64,000 nt of DNA from Sipunculus nudus. Its lineage: Eukaryota; Annelida; Sipuncula; Golfingiida; Sipunculidae. Position numbers and translations under genes: made by a program. The stretch lies in contig CM049317.1 of NCBI GenBank assembly GCA_026874595.1, forward strand, positions 22,948,901-23,012,900. Direction: 5' to 3'. The notes beneath the pieces were generated by a model. It saw only the letters and a list, made by a program, of their open reading frames with translations, was not told the origin of the DNA and did not search any database. Below, piece after piece: positions 12,781-26,579 of this stretch. Each line of letters opens with the position of its first letter. The stretch's first letter is position 1.

Positions 12781-14238
12781 ATACGATGTTTGCGGAACAG
12801 GGACATCTGAAACCTAAACAAGTCCCTTGTTTCTATGTGTTCAAGCCTTCCTCCCATTCCGTCTGCCTAGAATCGATGCGATGTGTGATCGGCGATAAAC
12901 TCCTAAACTTTCGCGGAGGTCGAAACGATCACTGATTCCGTGTCGACATTTTCCTTAATTGCGTGATGGCTAAGGAATGTTGAGGAGAACATATTGTGGC
13001 TTTTTGCATATGTGCGGAAGGTGAAAGACCGCTGGCTGCAAATTTACTTAAAACTTTGGTCCGGGACGCTCGGGCAAAAATTTTGGAGAGTTCCAAAGAG
13101 CCATCAAATTTTTAGAGCGTCCCAAGGGGGGATGATATGTGTTAAATGTTGAAGGATTTTGTAAAAATTGAATTTATTTCGCATTTTATGTAATTATAAT
13201 ATCATAATTTGATTAGAAATCGTGTCATTTTATGAATATATGCTTAAAACAAAATGTGAGCCTCAGTTATCGGTGTTTATATCCACTGACGGGTTCGTTT
13301 GAGACAGTCGGTAATGGTCATTGACTGATACAAGGTCCTAAAGCCAGAAATTCGCGCGTCCCATCGGGCTTTGGACCCTCAGAACGGAGCGCCCATTAGA
13401 TATTTCGAGCGTCAGAGACGCTTAACCCGCGTTCCTTAAAGCCCTAATGTTTTGATTCCAATCATAAATATCAGTTTTACAAGATGAATAGATAAAAAAT
13501 ATCATATATGCAGGATCAAAATTAAAGAAAAGTAGAATCATCAATAAACAATATATTAATTACTGCATGTGCAATGATTTATATTAAAAATAGTCCCGTG
13601 ATAGGATTTCATGATTATGTTTTAATTTAATTATCATCCGACTAAGCGAAATTCCGGGAGGACGGGTAGTACTGGATGCGAGCGGTGGGGGGGGGGGGGG
13701 GGGGGGGAATGGCCCACTGCGGCCCCATTGGCTACACCCCTGGACTTAACGAAAAAAGAAGTATTATGCAAACATGTGCATGATGTGAACTGTGAACAGA
13801 ATATGATTTCATTAAATGTAGCAATTTTTATTTAAATTTTGACAGCTGTGAGAGTAGTCCCGGCCGTCGGACACACAGCGAGGGAGAGGAGTTAGAGGTT
13901 CCTTTTGAGCTGAAACGACATCTCGCGGAAGGGTGGTCACGTTTGTGTATCAAAAACGGCTCTGCGCTCCCAGCATAACTAAACGTGTATGTATAATCAA
14001 TCATAAACGTATTTTGTATCTAGCAGTGGCAGGGCGATAAACTTCAACCTCATAATTAAATATTTTCAGCCTAGGCCCGGTAATAACTTTGGCGCACTGT
14101 TGAAGAGCACCTTTCATCAAATAAGTTCATGTCCTGAATTCCAACAACATCATGTCCTAAATTCCATGAATACGAAATATAACAAGTGCCCGGAAATTAT
14201 AATATTGAATAGCTGAAATGTGTCATACAGACTCTATA

Positions 14239-14240
<2 letters not shown>

Positions 14241-14299
<59 letters not shown>
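14241..14299. repeat. (TA)n microsatellite
   Basis: About 59 bp of pure TA, followed by a G-rich patch. Confidence 0.97.
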
Positions 14300-14300
<1 letters not shown>

Positions 14301-14576
14301 GGGGGTGGGGGCGGGGGGTCTGAAAGATAAATTTATTTAAATTGATATAAATTCTCTGGTATACAGGTGGTTTTCTGTGACCAGGATTGAGACCCTAGCT
14401 GCTCTGTTTCTTTGACAGACAGGACTAAGAAATCAGCCCACCTCTTTAGCGACTTCATACGAAAGTTTACCACAAGGTAGTACACAACAAGGTGTCTCTT
14501 AAATCGTCCGTCTGTTTGTATTGATGGCACTCAGTGACCTCTCTGCATACTGCACACACCGAAACAATCCGTATCT

Positions 14577-15020
14577 CAGGCGTCAATACGGGGGGGGGGG
14601 GGGGAGGGGCGGGGGGCATATAACCCCCTACTTTTAAGCAGGAGATAAAGTCAATGTAATCATCCGCCCATGATATTCAAAGAATAATTTCTATATGTTA
14701 TTATATATGGAAATAAAATAAACTTATAATTAGAATTATGATTTTTGCTTCCATTTCTGAGTTTACTATGAAATGTTACCGCATATATCTAAACCTAGTA
14801 TAGAAGTAACCTATACAGGAAACATAATATCTTATCTTTTTAGAACATTCTACATAATACCTTATCTTAAATAAATTCTACTTGGTTGTAAATATATAAG
14901 AAATGTGTCACACAGACAACAAAATGTATACACGTGTGCGTGTGTCTGTTTATAAAAGAGGTTGTCCCAACGCTGATTACGCTACCACGCAGATACCTTG
15001 AAGATAAATTGATCCAACTG
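14577..15020. mobile_element. nonautonomous TIR element (MITE), copy 1
   Basis: Its left end CAGGCGTCAATACGGGGG and its right end AAATTGATCCAACTG match those of the copy at 52794-53102, where the inverted termini are clearer (CAGGGGCGTCAAT against ATTGACGCCACTG). The interiors also match: a purine-rich GAGATAAAGTCAATGTAAT-type block and GTTTATAAA..TTGTCCCAAC. No transposase is encoded. Such CAGGGGCG ends are often seen in hAT-type MITEs, but no 8-bp target duplication was found here. Confidence 0.65.
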
Positions 15021-15417
15021 ATCCATATACTAATCTATATACTTAATATTTTAATAATTTTCGCGAAAAGCTTGTAGTGCTGTGAACTGGTTAAAAATAA
15101 TGTTCGGCGAATAATCTAAAGACAAATTTTATGTGCATGCTATATTGTTAGTTTGGCATTTAATTTAAAACCCAACGTACCGTAACGTTAGGTGTAGGTT
15201 ATATATAATGCATATATGATACGTATTCCTTTCTCGACAATAAGTAACTTTGCTTCGATTAGCTTTGTCAGTATAACTAAACAAAATATGTAAGTAAAAT
15301 GCATGTTTATGTGATTATGTGGTCAGTAGGTCATATATACCAAGAACGGTTTAATTTCTAACAATACAATATTAGCTTTATTAGAAGCTTCAACAGAAGC
15401 TTCATTATCGATAACCC

Positions 15418-15421
<4 letters not shown>

Positions 15422-15468
<47 letters not shown>
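15422..15468. repeat. (TA)n microsatellite
   Basis: About 47 bp of TA. Confidence 0.96.
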
Positions 15469-15469
<1 letters not shown>

Positions 15470-15870
15470 CATTGATATTAATATGCATAAAATAATTAGA
15501 AAATTCGTAAACAGATAAATCAAATTTACACAACTCTTTGACACAGATCATCCCATTGGGACTCTCCTTATTTCAATTTGACGCACCAATTTTTCTCCTG
15601 AGCGTCCCGGTCTCTTCTGACCTCCGATTGAAATTCTTACATTCTTAAGGTTGAAATACAGGGGACGCCACCGTTTGAGTCCCCTCTAGGTCCGCCCCTG
15701 TCCTGTTGTTATTCAACAATATCATAACACACATACACACACTTTTATACACGTATTTACACCATTTATTTATATTTTCAGTAACGCAAAGACTAACACA
15801 AATTTAACCACATAACACGTACATATATAAGGTTATTATGTGTTACAATTGAAGAATTTATATTTAGTAA

Positions 15871-15871
<1 letters not shown>

Positions 15872-15938
<67 letters not shown>
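15872..15938. repeat. (TA)n microsatellite
   Basis: About 67 bp of TA. Confidence 0.97.
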
Positions 15939-15942
<4 letters not shown>

Positions 15943-17878
15943 TCGCTGACGGTTCTTCCGTCATGCCAACAACAATCTCCTGCGCCTTATAGTAACCTAA
16001 CAACCTAAAATTAGCAAGAGCCGATACCGATTGTGCTTGTTTGCTCAGAAAAAGTGACGGGGACAATCCGCAGGAGAACGAACAACACCCACCTCCGCTG
16101 GGAACAATGTCCCATTACAGATAATAGTATTGTTTATGATATTGTTCACCCCGGCACATGTTAAATTTTCAACATCTCGATTTGTTTGGGTTTTAATTTG
16201 AATTCGTTTTAAATTACAAAATTTACAAACACCCAAACTGATATCACAAGGAAGACACGCAATATTTTATTATTTTTTTTTAGATGGAAAAACGTGGAAG
16301 AATATTGAGGAAAATGTATAATTTCAGTTCGCGATGTCGATGTCCTAAAAATGTTTGGTACCTTGAAACCGGCGGCCCCCCCCCCCCCCCCCCATTATAA
16401 ACTGCCACAACCTGTTTTAAAGGTAGATAATCATTTGCAATTACGTGGAAATTATCTCATGCCATTAGTTCATTTTGGTTGCATACAAAATATCCCAATT
16501 CACCGGTTTAATAATTTGTTGTAGTTCTGTGTGAGTAAACACAGTATGAGTGTGTCTATTTACCATAACAATATAGCATGACCAGAGGTTTGAAATTGCG
16601 CATGCGCGACAACTCTCAAACAAGGAGAAGAAACATGAAAGACGAAACAATCAACGGTCGAAAGCTCGAAATATCTTAATTGTGGGGTCGCTTGATACTG
16701 CCACCAGGTGGCGTGCGCATTTTTAATAATTAGCAACACGATGTTTTTCTACTTGTGTGTAGGAGTAAGCAATCGGTTTTAGAAACAAATATTGTCAAAC
16801 ACATACTAGTTTATAGAAAAAAAATATAGTTTGTGTATACGTAACATGCCTGGTATGTGAATAGGTCCCTTTAAGTTTTACAAAACAACATGTGAGGTCT
16901 ACACCACCTTTACGAGATGCTCCTCCCCCCTCTCCATTCCCCTATTTTTTTTTCAAAAATCCTGAACTCGCCTTTGCTCCCGTATACCAATCATTTCTGG
17001 TTGCCCCGGGTTACTACCCGGTGGTAGTTGGAACCTTATTCCATATCACCCCGCATTTTTCAGATATCCCATTCAGGGAAACCAGGACCGGGGATTTTTG
17101 TTATTATTATTTTTTTAGTATCGCTGTAACCAAGTAAAAAAATTGCTTTATGTATTGAAGTGGGGACTAACTTTATGTTTATCACATTAGTCATAAAATT
17201 AGTTAAAATGAGAAATACAATTACCAATTGTTATCAATACATTTTTTAAATGATCACTACCACATAATTAACAAGTAAAATTATCGAATATTACTTTAAA
17301 TTTATAAAAATTGAATACCATGGTGAAATTTTCGAAAGCTTTTCGAAAAAAAAGATAAATTCATTTCTTGTTTTAAAGTAAGCTACGCCTTAATATTATA
17401 TATTATACGCCTTATTCATAATTATATATGGGGTGTCAAACATTATACTTATACTGTGTAACGGGATAATAATTCACGTCCTATTTAACCCCATATGACA
17501 ATGAACTAAAGATATGTCGTGTCCTTTTACACACTTGTCAATTACGTACGGTATTCCTTTTTGTCCCTTAATACGCATCACCAACCTCTCTGTCACACTT
17601 TGTCATGTTGGGGAGAAGGGGTATAATTTACGTCCAATTTATAAGTCACCCTCCCACTTCTGCCCAATGGCGTAATGCTCTGATGAGCATACGGGCAACC
17701 TCAAAACTGCCCAATCGTAAAATAGGCGCGATAATTGCAAAGTATCTGCAAACCATGACAGTTTCTATTATATTGGGTAACATGAATATACTTTGACAAA
17801 CGAAATATTTGTTTAACGAAAACTGGGTTTGTCGGCCACTGTGGGATACAAAAAAAAATAAACTAGATTCCAGTCAAT

Positions 17879-17925
17879 TGCCGGACACAATTCCTATATA
17901 AGTAGCTCAAAAAGACTGTCCGGCA
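17879..17925 (+). promoter_or_regulatory. core promoter of the lamin-tail-like gene: TATA box inside an inverted repeat
   Basis: A TATA box (TATATAAG, 17895-17902) lies about 100 bp before the ATG at 18004. It is bracketed by a perfect 9-bp inverted repeat, TGCCGGACA (17879-17887) and TGTCCGGCA (17917-17925). A transcription start about 25-35 bp after the TATA box would give a 5' leader of roughly 75 bases without an ATG. The inverted repeat could be a dimeric factor site or could shape the leader RNA; this is inference. Confidence 0.6.
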
Positions 17926-18003
17926 CAAAGTGTCCAGCTTCCGAACAGCCAACTACACTAGATCAGCTCGTCCGTTCCTCAAGCCCAGTTATTTCATCTC
18001 AAG

Positions 18004-21000
18004 ATGTTTCGCCTCTTGCTAGCAGTTTTGTTCGTTTCCATGGCGACATGTCAGAATAATATGCGATGTCGTAAAAAGGGAATCTTCATCTCGGAAGTGA
18101 TGAAAAGTATGACGTCACCATCGGATGATGTAGAAATATACAATGGCGGGAGTAGAAAGGTATCCCTAAGAGGTCATTATCTGGTGCTCTTCCCTCGGCC
18201 AACACTGAACAACGTTGATGGCGTCCCAGTCACTAACCCGGACAACGTCTACAGTCTGAGCAAATTTAAAATTCCAGCCAAGGGGTAAGTCTTGTTTTTT
18301 TTTCTATAAATATTTTTTATGAAACAAGGTTTGACAAATATTTCTTTCTTACCGGCTTCTGTGGCTCGGGGGTTAAGCACAGGACGCAATGCCGAGAGAT
18401 CGCGAGTTTGAAACTCAGCCGTGGCGGTGAGATTCTTTAACGGTCACCCCCAAACCAGTGTGAGCGCTGTCCAGGCTATATGGCTGTACTTCAGTACAGG
18501 TGCTTGAATCCCTACTTGTTTTAATATTGGCTTTAATAATGTTAAAATGTCTTTATAAGCAACCCCCTACCCTTTACTCAACGTTAAACTAAGATATAAC
18601 GCTTGCCTGTAATTGTATATATAAAGACTTCACTAGGCCGGCATCTTCGTTTGCGATCGATGGGCGATTATACAGGGAATCATTCACAATTCCTACGATG
18701 TTCAGTAATTTCCGAGGGAAGAAACTTACAGTCGTTAAATAGTCCGTTTTTCTTTCTATTAGAGCATCAACTATTCCAATACACCAAGTGTACCACTTGT
18801 CATGAACTCTTATTAGCAATGATATGCATCCATCTAGCAGCTGTTACCCGAAACAAGGAAATCCCGATGTATCTAGGTCCGCAGTAAGGATCCCCCCCCC
18901 CCCCCGATATACAAAGATACGTTTACACCAAAAAATGGTGGAGGTTACCCAAAAATATCTTTCCTACGTTCTGACGTATATATGTATTGAATTTGTTATA
19001 TATTTTGATATATCCAGTATTTATTATACAATCGCATAACAACCATGAGCTAATTGTTCAATATCTCCTGCTCAGTTTTAACTGCAGAAAAAGAATTACA
19101 AATTTCTAGAATTTCCATCATGGGCAATCTTTGGTATAAAAGAATCAATGTTACATATATAACAAAATGTCAGTTTTATTATATCACTCTGTTTGCTATG
19201 CTTTGATCAAGGTGTAATTGAAAAGTACTGTTTGTAATATGTTATATTTTGATGATGTAATACAAGATTTTTTATCTATTACGCTGTATTTTTCATAGTT
19301 GTTCATAAGCTATTATTTTGTTTGATAGGTGTTATTGAATTTTATTTTTTTCCACGCCAGGTACGCCACCCTGTTTTCCGTGACACAACAACCTTTCTTC
19401 CTCAATGATTGGGGTTTTGCCGTGGGGGTTTACAAGAAATTGCCTCAGAGTAATGGTAAACATATACTATTTATTGCTCCAACTAAACGCATTATAGATA
19501 AAAAAAGAAGAACTTATGTTAGTGATCCATATTCCATAAGAGACATACCCTATAATAAAACCTATTTACCTTTCCCCGTTTGTTTCACCACTTAAAGGTC
19601 CACGCCTATATTAAAACTACTCTTATGACAAGTTTACCGTTACAAAATACATGACTGTATTCAAAAGTTATAATCTTTCATTTGATAGTTACAGCACACG
19701 TATTTTGCATACCCTTTACCAATTTACAATCTTGCAGTGTCTCCGGTAATACCCTTTTGTGTCTTCATTTGTTTATTCTTATTTCCGAATGTGGAAGAAA
19801 ATATAATCGTCTTTCTTATCAAGGCCCCATTACATGACATTTACAATCAATACTCTTTCTTTACAATTTAAGTACTGTTTAATTTCCGTTCTTTACTGAG
19901 CAGCTGCTTAAAACAAAACTTAGAATGAGTTCTCTGGCTTTTAATAATTCAAAGAGGGCGATATTACCTTTTTGCCTTTTTATTCCCAGATTTCTATTAA
20001 AAATCAATATGTTCAGAGGACATATTATTAAAAAAAATATTTTGCTTGAAAGACAAAACACATAATAAAAAATTGAATCGAAATTTTATTGATTTGAGAA
20101 ATATAAGAGTTCCAAATTGATAAATTTCGACTTAAAATCAGTCTAAATTTTGATGATGGTATGGTCGAAATCTAAAATAGTTATACATGGCATACCTGAT
20201 ATCGCCTGACTTAAGCTCACAATCACTTGGCTGAACGTGTGTGTAATTGTTTATACGGAAAAATGCATGACCATTGCTCCTTTTTATTGTTTTAATTATT
20301 ATCAGTATGGATAACATGATAATATAGCGTCATTTTTGGGGGATTTTCCTATTTACTTAATTTTCATTATTATATTGGATATTTCATTAATGTTATAAAA
20401 AACTAAATAATATAAATCAAGTTTGGAAAAATCTATAAACTTTTTTCTAATTCTTTGCTTATTTCATTCATTTTCTGCTTCAGATGCTTTCACCAATAAG
20501 AATAAACCATTCAGAGCCGACGTTAAAGCTTGTTTGGTAGATCTGGTTTACTATGGAAACTCGGAGATCAACTACCGCAAGGACATCCTTATGTTCAACA
20601 AATTTGCTCGAGGATTACGGCGTAACGTGGTGCCCTTGACCTTCGTCACCAGTGTCAGCCGCTATGAGTTTGACCTCAAGAACCCTTTCGCTTTCCAGAC
20701 TTCCAAGACACCGACGATGGGTGCGGAAAATCAAGGTTAGTTTAATTATTCATTAGTATCTATTCCATCATAGCTAGATTCCAGATATATCACATACAAC
20801 GAGCCCGCTTACGGAAGACGTTAGCTAAAGTGAGAGGACTTAAGTGATGTCAGTTGTATTTCTTGAAGATCTAGACGGTCGCTGATGATTTTTTTAAAGA
20901 CGTTAGAATAAAGCAGTTTTGTTTTATAACTATATCATACTGTTTGCTGTATAAGCTCTGATTTCAATATATTCACTTGGGGTATTGACATAAGAGTATA

Positions 21001-22603
21001 AGAGATATAAACCTGATAGTGTTTGGATATATATTAAGTTCGGCGTAAGTGCAACCATTCAATTTGATATCTGGGGAAAATAAAGCATTTCATTAAAATA
21101 TTTGCTTTTTTAATTAAAGTAATAATAATTTTCCTTAAAAAGAAATTATGAAGAATTATAAAGATGTCCAAATACGATATATGCACAGTTATTGATAAGT
21201 ACCTCGAGTAAGTATGAGATCGAATCTTTTTGACAGATATACGTTTATGCAGACTTTCAGTCGATAGATTACTGTTAAGGTGGCTAAAAGTTGGAATTCG
21301 GATCAGACGTTGATCTTTAAACACTAGTTCGTCACCAGTTTGCTAATGAAAGAATTTCATTTAAACATAAGCTTACGATATATAATGTTTGACATGTTTC
21401 ACATTTACTTGTGATAATTATATGTTCTGTCTGGAATACCAACTCTTGATTCAATTTTTGTTTAGATGTGAAACACCTAGTACATGTATTACAATTTCAG
21501 CTATCTTATGTATTAAACTTTATTTAACTTTTTACATTTTAGATCACTGGGTTGAAGTTCGCGCATGGGCTACAGGCACAATTGGAGTAAAGTGCGACAA
21601 TAAAGACTGGGAGGAAGTTGAAAGATTTCATCACAAAGTGAACAACAGATGGCGCTACACATCCAGCGTTCTGGTCCCTTCATCATGCCAGAACATTTAC
21701 ATCTCAGTCGAGTATGACCCCGCTAAGATCAGCCTCGAAGACAGGGCGTTAACGGCTTACTTGTCAGACGGAGCCCGCACCAACAAGTAAGTAGTTTTGT
21801 CTGAGTAATTGGTTTGTCTTACATTTATCTGGTCTAAACATCTGTCTAAAGTTTTGTCTGCTGTTTTATATTGTCTGCCATTATACGGACTAAAAAAGCT
21901 TTGTGTCCTAATGCAAGAATCCCAATTTATACCTTGAATTATCTATCAGCTTTTGCTCGGTTAAATAACTTCAGCAATGATTTGGCCAGCCCCAATCTAT
22001 CCGAGCAGTAGAATATTTATGAAACCGTCCTCAGCGGCTCTGTAAAACAAGTTATTTCGACTAATTTTACGATATAATACTTTTCAGATACACGACTATT
22101 TTAACCAGAAAGAATGACAAACTACTCATGAACATCAAAAATTTGCTTATGATGAACATTATTTTTAAAAAGAAGAAATATACGTAATTAAATTATTGCA
22201 ACATTATATTTAGTTTTCAATATTTTGGCTACCCGGGAACATCAGTTCGAACCTTTGCAATAGTTGTTTAAAAATCAAAGACTGACTGGTTATAATTGGC
22301 ACTTAAATATAAAAGAAACCATAGTTTTCTTCTTTCTTAACAACTGGAAAATATCGTTTAAACATTAATGTCACTTTTTATTCGTTTTGTAGTGCCACTG
22401 AATGCGCCGCCATTGAGGGAAGAGAAGCAGACTTCGATCCCACCACGGCAAGCTGGAAAGATAGTGTGGTCGTTGATCAATACGACTTCGACTCCCTCTC
22501 TAAGGTGTTCTCTCGGAGGTACGAACTGCCACAGCGTCCCACTCTTGTTCGTCTTGATGAGGAATCACCGGCCTTTGTGTGTCGCTTCAACAGACAGAAG
22601 TAG
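18004..22603 (+). CDS. secreted lamin-tail-domain-like protein, five exons, complete
   Basis: Coding exons are 18004-18284, 19361-19455, 20484-20735, 21543-21786 and 22393-22603 (TAG), with GT-AG introns in phases 2, 1, 1 and 2, giving about 360 residues. Residues 1-16 form a signal peptide (MFRLLLAVLFVSMATC). Exon 1 then shows the pattern of a lamin-tail domain: an ISEV strand, DDVEIYN, then LRGHYLVL, with IPAKG later. In exon 3 the block VDLVYYG matches the closing D-x-V-x-YG strand of such domains. The part from exon 4 on (VEVRAWATG, ALTAYLSDGA) is not a family I recognise. Exon 5 keeps two cysteines shared with the paralogue at 60892-63915. The protein is presumably exported; its function is unknown. 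A SINE sits in intron 1, and a (CT)n run follows the stop. The start is chosen because the signal peptide and TATA box fit it. Confidence 0.88.
18352..18520 (+). mobile_element. tRNA-derived SINE (family 2) in intron 1
   Basis: The tRNA-like head shows CCGGCTTCTGTGGCTCGGGGGTTAAG-type A-box sequence and a B box (GCGAGTTTGAAACTC). The body has CAGTGTGAGCGCTGT. The CCGGCTTCTGTGGCTC head, the CGCGAGTT B box and the GTGAGCGCT body recur in reverse at 46575-46735, and a worn copy lies at 35300-35410. It lies within the first intron of the lamin-tail-like gene in the sense orientation. Confidence 0.75.
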
Positions 22604-22631
22604 AATGTTAATTAGCGTTTTCCTTTCATTA

Positions 22632-22635
<4 letters not shown>

Positions 22636-22683
<48 letters not shown>
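22636..22683 (+). repeat. (CT)n microsatellite in the 3' UTR region
   Basis: About 48 bp of pure CT, beginning some 30 bp after the stop codon of the lamin-tail-like gene. If transcribed it would lie in the 3' UTR. The RE-repeat open frame on the other strand is an artefact. Confidence 0.95.
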
Positions 22684-22686
<3 letters not shown>

Positions 22687-22699
22687 TTAAAATCAGTTG

Positions 22700-24113
22700 C
22701 GTCACTGTGCACAAACTGTGAATCATCTCTAGGCAATATTTAGTCAATTCTTACTTATTGGTTGCAATAATCTGTTATAAACAAAACAATGTGTATCTAA
22801 GATGGCTCCTTTAACTTTACAAATACATGCTTAAACTTTTCACCTCTGTCCTCCTTTGGGTAGTTTCTTCATAATAATAAAATGTAACTTGCATTATATA
22901 AACTTTGTCACGCTTGTATCAATAAGTTACCCAACCCTCAATCGACTATATTATACCTTGACTACAAAGATAGTGAGTACAGCTTGGCAAACATTAAACA
23001 ACACCAAACAACGAAAAAGTATACAGGTTGTGCTTCTTCTGACGGCTTAAGAGAAAGGAAATCTTTATTCTTGTCCCACGGGCTGACTAAAATCTTACAG
23101 TAAACATTCATTAAATAAATGGATTGTTCTGTTAACTGCATCAAAATCAGGAAAATATGCATGACACTAAAATAACGTATCAAATAGATATGTTTGGAGA
23201 TCATAATAAGCCGACAATTCAAAATGACACATTGTTCCACTTCGACGTCCCCAAGTTTTAAGGTACTGATTTTTACTTCAATGTTTGATTTCCTTTAATT
23301 TGTAATATCATCCTAAGTATATTGAAACCTGCCAGTTTTTGTTATTGACGGGAGTCACCAACTTAACGGGAGTATCCCAAGATTTGGAATTAATTGGGAA
23401 CAGTAATCGGTAACATGTATCTACCTATAGAATACAAGCTGTAAAAAGTCCTTATAATTGTTACTTTTTGATTCGTCTTAATTCTACTTTAAAAATTATC
23501 TTGCCTTTCCCTTTTCCTTAGATCTAAAACTTAGCTATGCTAAACATTTAGCACTACTAGAAAAACCCTCCTTATCTGAATCTAGTGTAAGATAATCATT
23601 TTTTTCCTTCCATTCCCACTGTTCTGCAGTAGTTTTAACTGCCTAGAATTTCAATTCACCGTGTGTATGAAACATACAATTCGTAACTGCTCTATAGGAC
23701 TCGTGGCCTATTTTCACAAGCAATGGTGTTTAATTGTTCCTACAATTTGCTTGTGACAATATAGTACCACAAAATACAAGGTAAATATTTAATCAACACA
23801 TCAATATATTACACATACGATTCCATATATTCCAATGTTGTGCTTCTTTTTTGTTTATTCACTCACTACACTGAATACAAGAAAAGCATTTTATGGCTGT
23901 GTGACACATTTTGTGAAACTAGTCCTTTCAACAACGTTTGATGTTTATCAGTATAGATGTTATTCATTTCTATTTATTATTATTATGTTTGTATGTTTTA
24001 TTTTTTGCTCAATCACTTTCATAAAATATGAATGAGTTTTACCATGAAATGGTAAAACAAAAAGAAACAATACACAGATAGTTAGAATGGTGTTGTTAGT
24101 GTTCGAATGTATT

Positions 24114-24177
<64 letters not shown>

Positions 24178-25300
24178 TATATATCAAAGCACATTTGAAA
24201 GTACAATAGAGTCAAATGTTGTTGTGTTGTTCTTTAAAATACTGAATAAAACTCTATCTCTCATCTGCGTGTTATTATTTTACTGCAATAAGTTTACTCT
24301 ATCTGAAACTGAGGTGAAGGTCACCCTCGTTTTGGGCTTAATCTGAACCAAGTCTCATTTGCATTGTTGAAATTGTGACCTCAAAGGTCACTGGTATCCT
24401 AAATGTAACAATTGATCCCTCATTGTTTATGATATGTCGGTCTGTATGATTTCATTCAGTAAATAATATTTACTAATATTATCAGCGAATAGGGATTACA
24501 TTTACATCCAATAGACTTTATTTCCACCACGCTAATGCCATCTGTCCAGACGTCCGACAATAAGTGTTCGGGTAAAAAATCATCGTATTTGTTATATGTA
24601 AATTGATATAAGTAAAAATATCTACATTTTCTTATAAAACTAAGATATTTGCCAGGCAGCTACGTTCATTTGTCAAACTCTTGAATTGTTCTCAAAAAAA
24701 CAAAATACCAGACGATCTGCGCTCACGGTGAGCATGAGAGTTGTACTGATGCTTAAAATACTACTTGAAAACGTAGTATATTCCGTTTAAAGTCTCAGCG
24801 GAAAATCGTTTAGTAATCTTGATAATTATATGAAAGATATGTGATAGAAATAAGTGATATAGTTTGTACCATTCGCGGCCCATTCAGGATATTCTGGCAT
24901 GATTCGAAGTAGCCTGCCGTGGTGGTTCTCACTCTTATGCGACCAAACTGGTTCGAATTGCTGTTGGAATGCCGTAAAAATATTTAGAATGCAGACATAG
25001 TGCAGTCAGAATACACTTCGAATGCCGTTCGATATTTCCCCACTTCTACTGCACCTCCACAAGCAAAACATTCCTGCTAGCCACAAGAATGGGCCCGCAT
25101 ATTTGGAAAGCACTCAGAATGCATTCATGATAATTAGAATACAATACGAATAGTTTATTTGAAATGTGCTAACTGTGAAAGGCGGCACTTTGCATGTGTA
25201 CTGTATCATCCGCGATATGTCATTAAGTCAATTCTTGTTTAAAATGCAGCAAAATATTCTAGCCGTGATAGAGTCTTTGTTCACCTGATATCTGAAATTA
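22700..25300. other. gene-less stretch
   Basis: No exon or domain recognised. It contains a (TA)n array at about 24117-24172 with short AT flanks. Open frames are short and AT-driven. Confidence 0.55.
24117..24172. repeat. (TA)n microsatellite
   Basis: About 56 bp of TA. Confidence 0.96.
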
Positions 25301-25307
25301 AATGTTC

Positions 25308-25800
25308 TTTAAGGGGCCCAATTACCTATAAAGCATGCTGAGTTCACACGAAAAAAATAGCTTCTTCCCTTTGACATGAATTTGCACCTGCCAAAATATT
25401 GCCCTGAAACTGTTTGCTTTCTCCTGTAAACGAATGTTAAAAACAGTGGACCGGGCGCGATGACAGGTGTAAACATAAACACAACGCGTTGGGCCGTGTG
25501 CATCGCTGAGCCAAAACACCTGCCCTGACTGACTTGCCCAAAAATGTAATACTTGTTTCTGCTCGCTGGAAAATTGCGTGTTACCCCTCTTAATCGGACC
25601 TCCGATCACGCGGCCTTGTTATGGTAAACAGACTGTGTTTACCAACAAGCAGAGCCCCATCATGGTGTTAAACAGCTGTAAGCAAGGAAATGAGGCCGTG
25701 TGTTGGGATGGTTTTCCTCGGAAACATTTGTATAAAGTAAAACTTATCTGATAGTTAAAAGAATAGGCATAATTTAGCTCCTGATTATGTCCCTTTAATA
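25308..25800 (+). mobile_element. MITE-like element D, copy 1 (TTAA ends)
   Basis: It begins TTAAGGGGCCCAATTACC and ends CTGATTATGTCCCTTTAA. The first 8-9 bases are inverted at the far end and coincide with TTAA. A second copy in the same orientation at 42427-42945 shares long blocks, such as AAAAACAGTGGACCGGGCGC, CTGACTGACTTG and ATCGGACCTCCG. No open frame is conserved. TTAA at both ends would fit piggyBac-type mobilisation, but this is inference from termini only. Confidence 0.75.
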
Positions 25801-26579
25801 TTTTAGTGAAGCTGAGTCATACATCCATCTCTTTAACGAATAACATGCTCATGTAACAGTTAATAATATTCACAGAACTTGGCCCCTTGGCCAAAGTTGG
25901 AGCATCTTAATAAAGGCAATCTGCCCAAAGCTCGATAATGTTGGCTGCATATTGAAAATGAAAAAAAAACACCAGTTTTGACTCCTATTTCTGCTATTTA
26001 AATGCCTTGATCAAGGACTAGTCCACCTTACGCTGTTTTTTTTTGGTTTTTTTTTTTTTTTTGTTAAAGAAAGTATGTACCCTGTGAGATGTGGCTAGAT
26101 TGGTCGTCAACATAAATCATTCGATAAAACACCATTTGTATGAATAGAAAGCAATTTTATCTACCTATGTTGTTAAATGTTGTGTTTATTATTAATATAC
26201 ACATTGTCGTATAGTATTCAAGTTACATGCAAGCCTTTATACTCTTACGTTTTGGCATATGTCGATGATGAAATTGATATTCTGAGACATCTTTCGCTGT
26301 CTAGACGGTATGGAACGTCTGAGGTCGCTCTTCCCTGTGCACAAGGAAGCTTACTCTCATGTGGTGCAATTGGCCAAAGCAGCATGTATTCTATTCGTCA
26401 AGCATGTGTAGTATAATCAATATAGTTATATAATAAAAATCCATTTTAGTACAGAGAATCCATTTTACACATACATTGCACTTCTGAATAATGAGGACTT
26501 CTTGCCGAATACATTAATGGCTCATACTACATCTTTAAACGGGTTTTGTGAGGTTAGCAATGCAACAGGTTCTGTAGGA
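25801..26579. other. gene-less stretch downstream of the kinase pseudogene
   Basis: Contains T-rich low complexity near 26034-26063 and no recognisable exon. Open frames on the + strand near 26177-26416 have no family resemblance. Confidence 0.5.

Larger units (their letters stand above)
12781..17870. other. gene-less, repeat-rich stretch upstream of the lamin-tail-like gene
   Basis: No exon was recognised on either strand. Contents: a run of about 21 G at 13687-13707, (TA)n arrays at 14241-14299, 15422-15468 and 15872-15938, a G-rich patch near 14590-14617, a TIR element at 14577-15020, and a C-run near 16377-16393. The homopolymer runs may be assembly-sensitive. Confidence 0.55.

Noticed and set aside
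13687-13707. G-run as a regulatory quadruplex
   Set aside because: A single uninterrupted G-run in gene-less DNA, with no flanking conserved context; homopolymer lengths are also prone to sequencing error.
22368-22721. 117-residue open frame ending in Ser-Leu repeats
   Set aside because: It runs across exon 5 of the lamin-tail-like gene in another frame and into the (CT)n run; the correct frame is set by the splice phase and by similarity to the paralogue.
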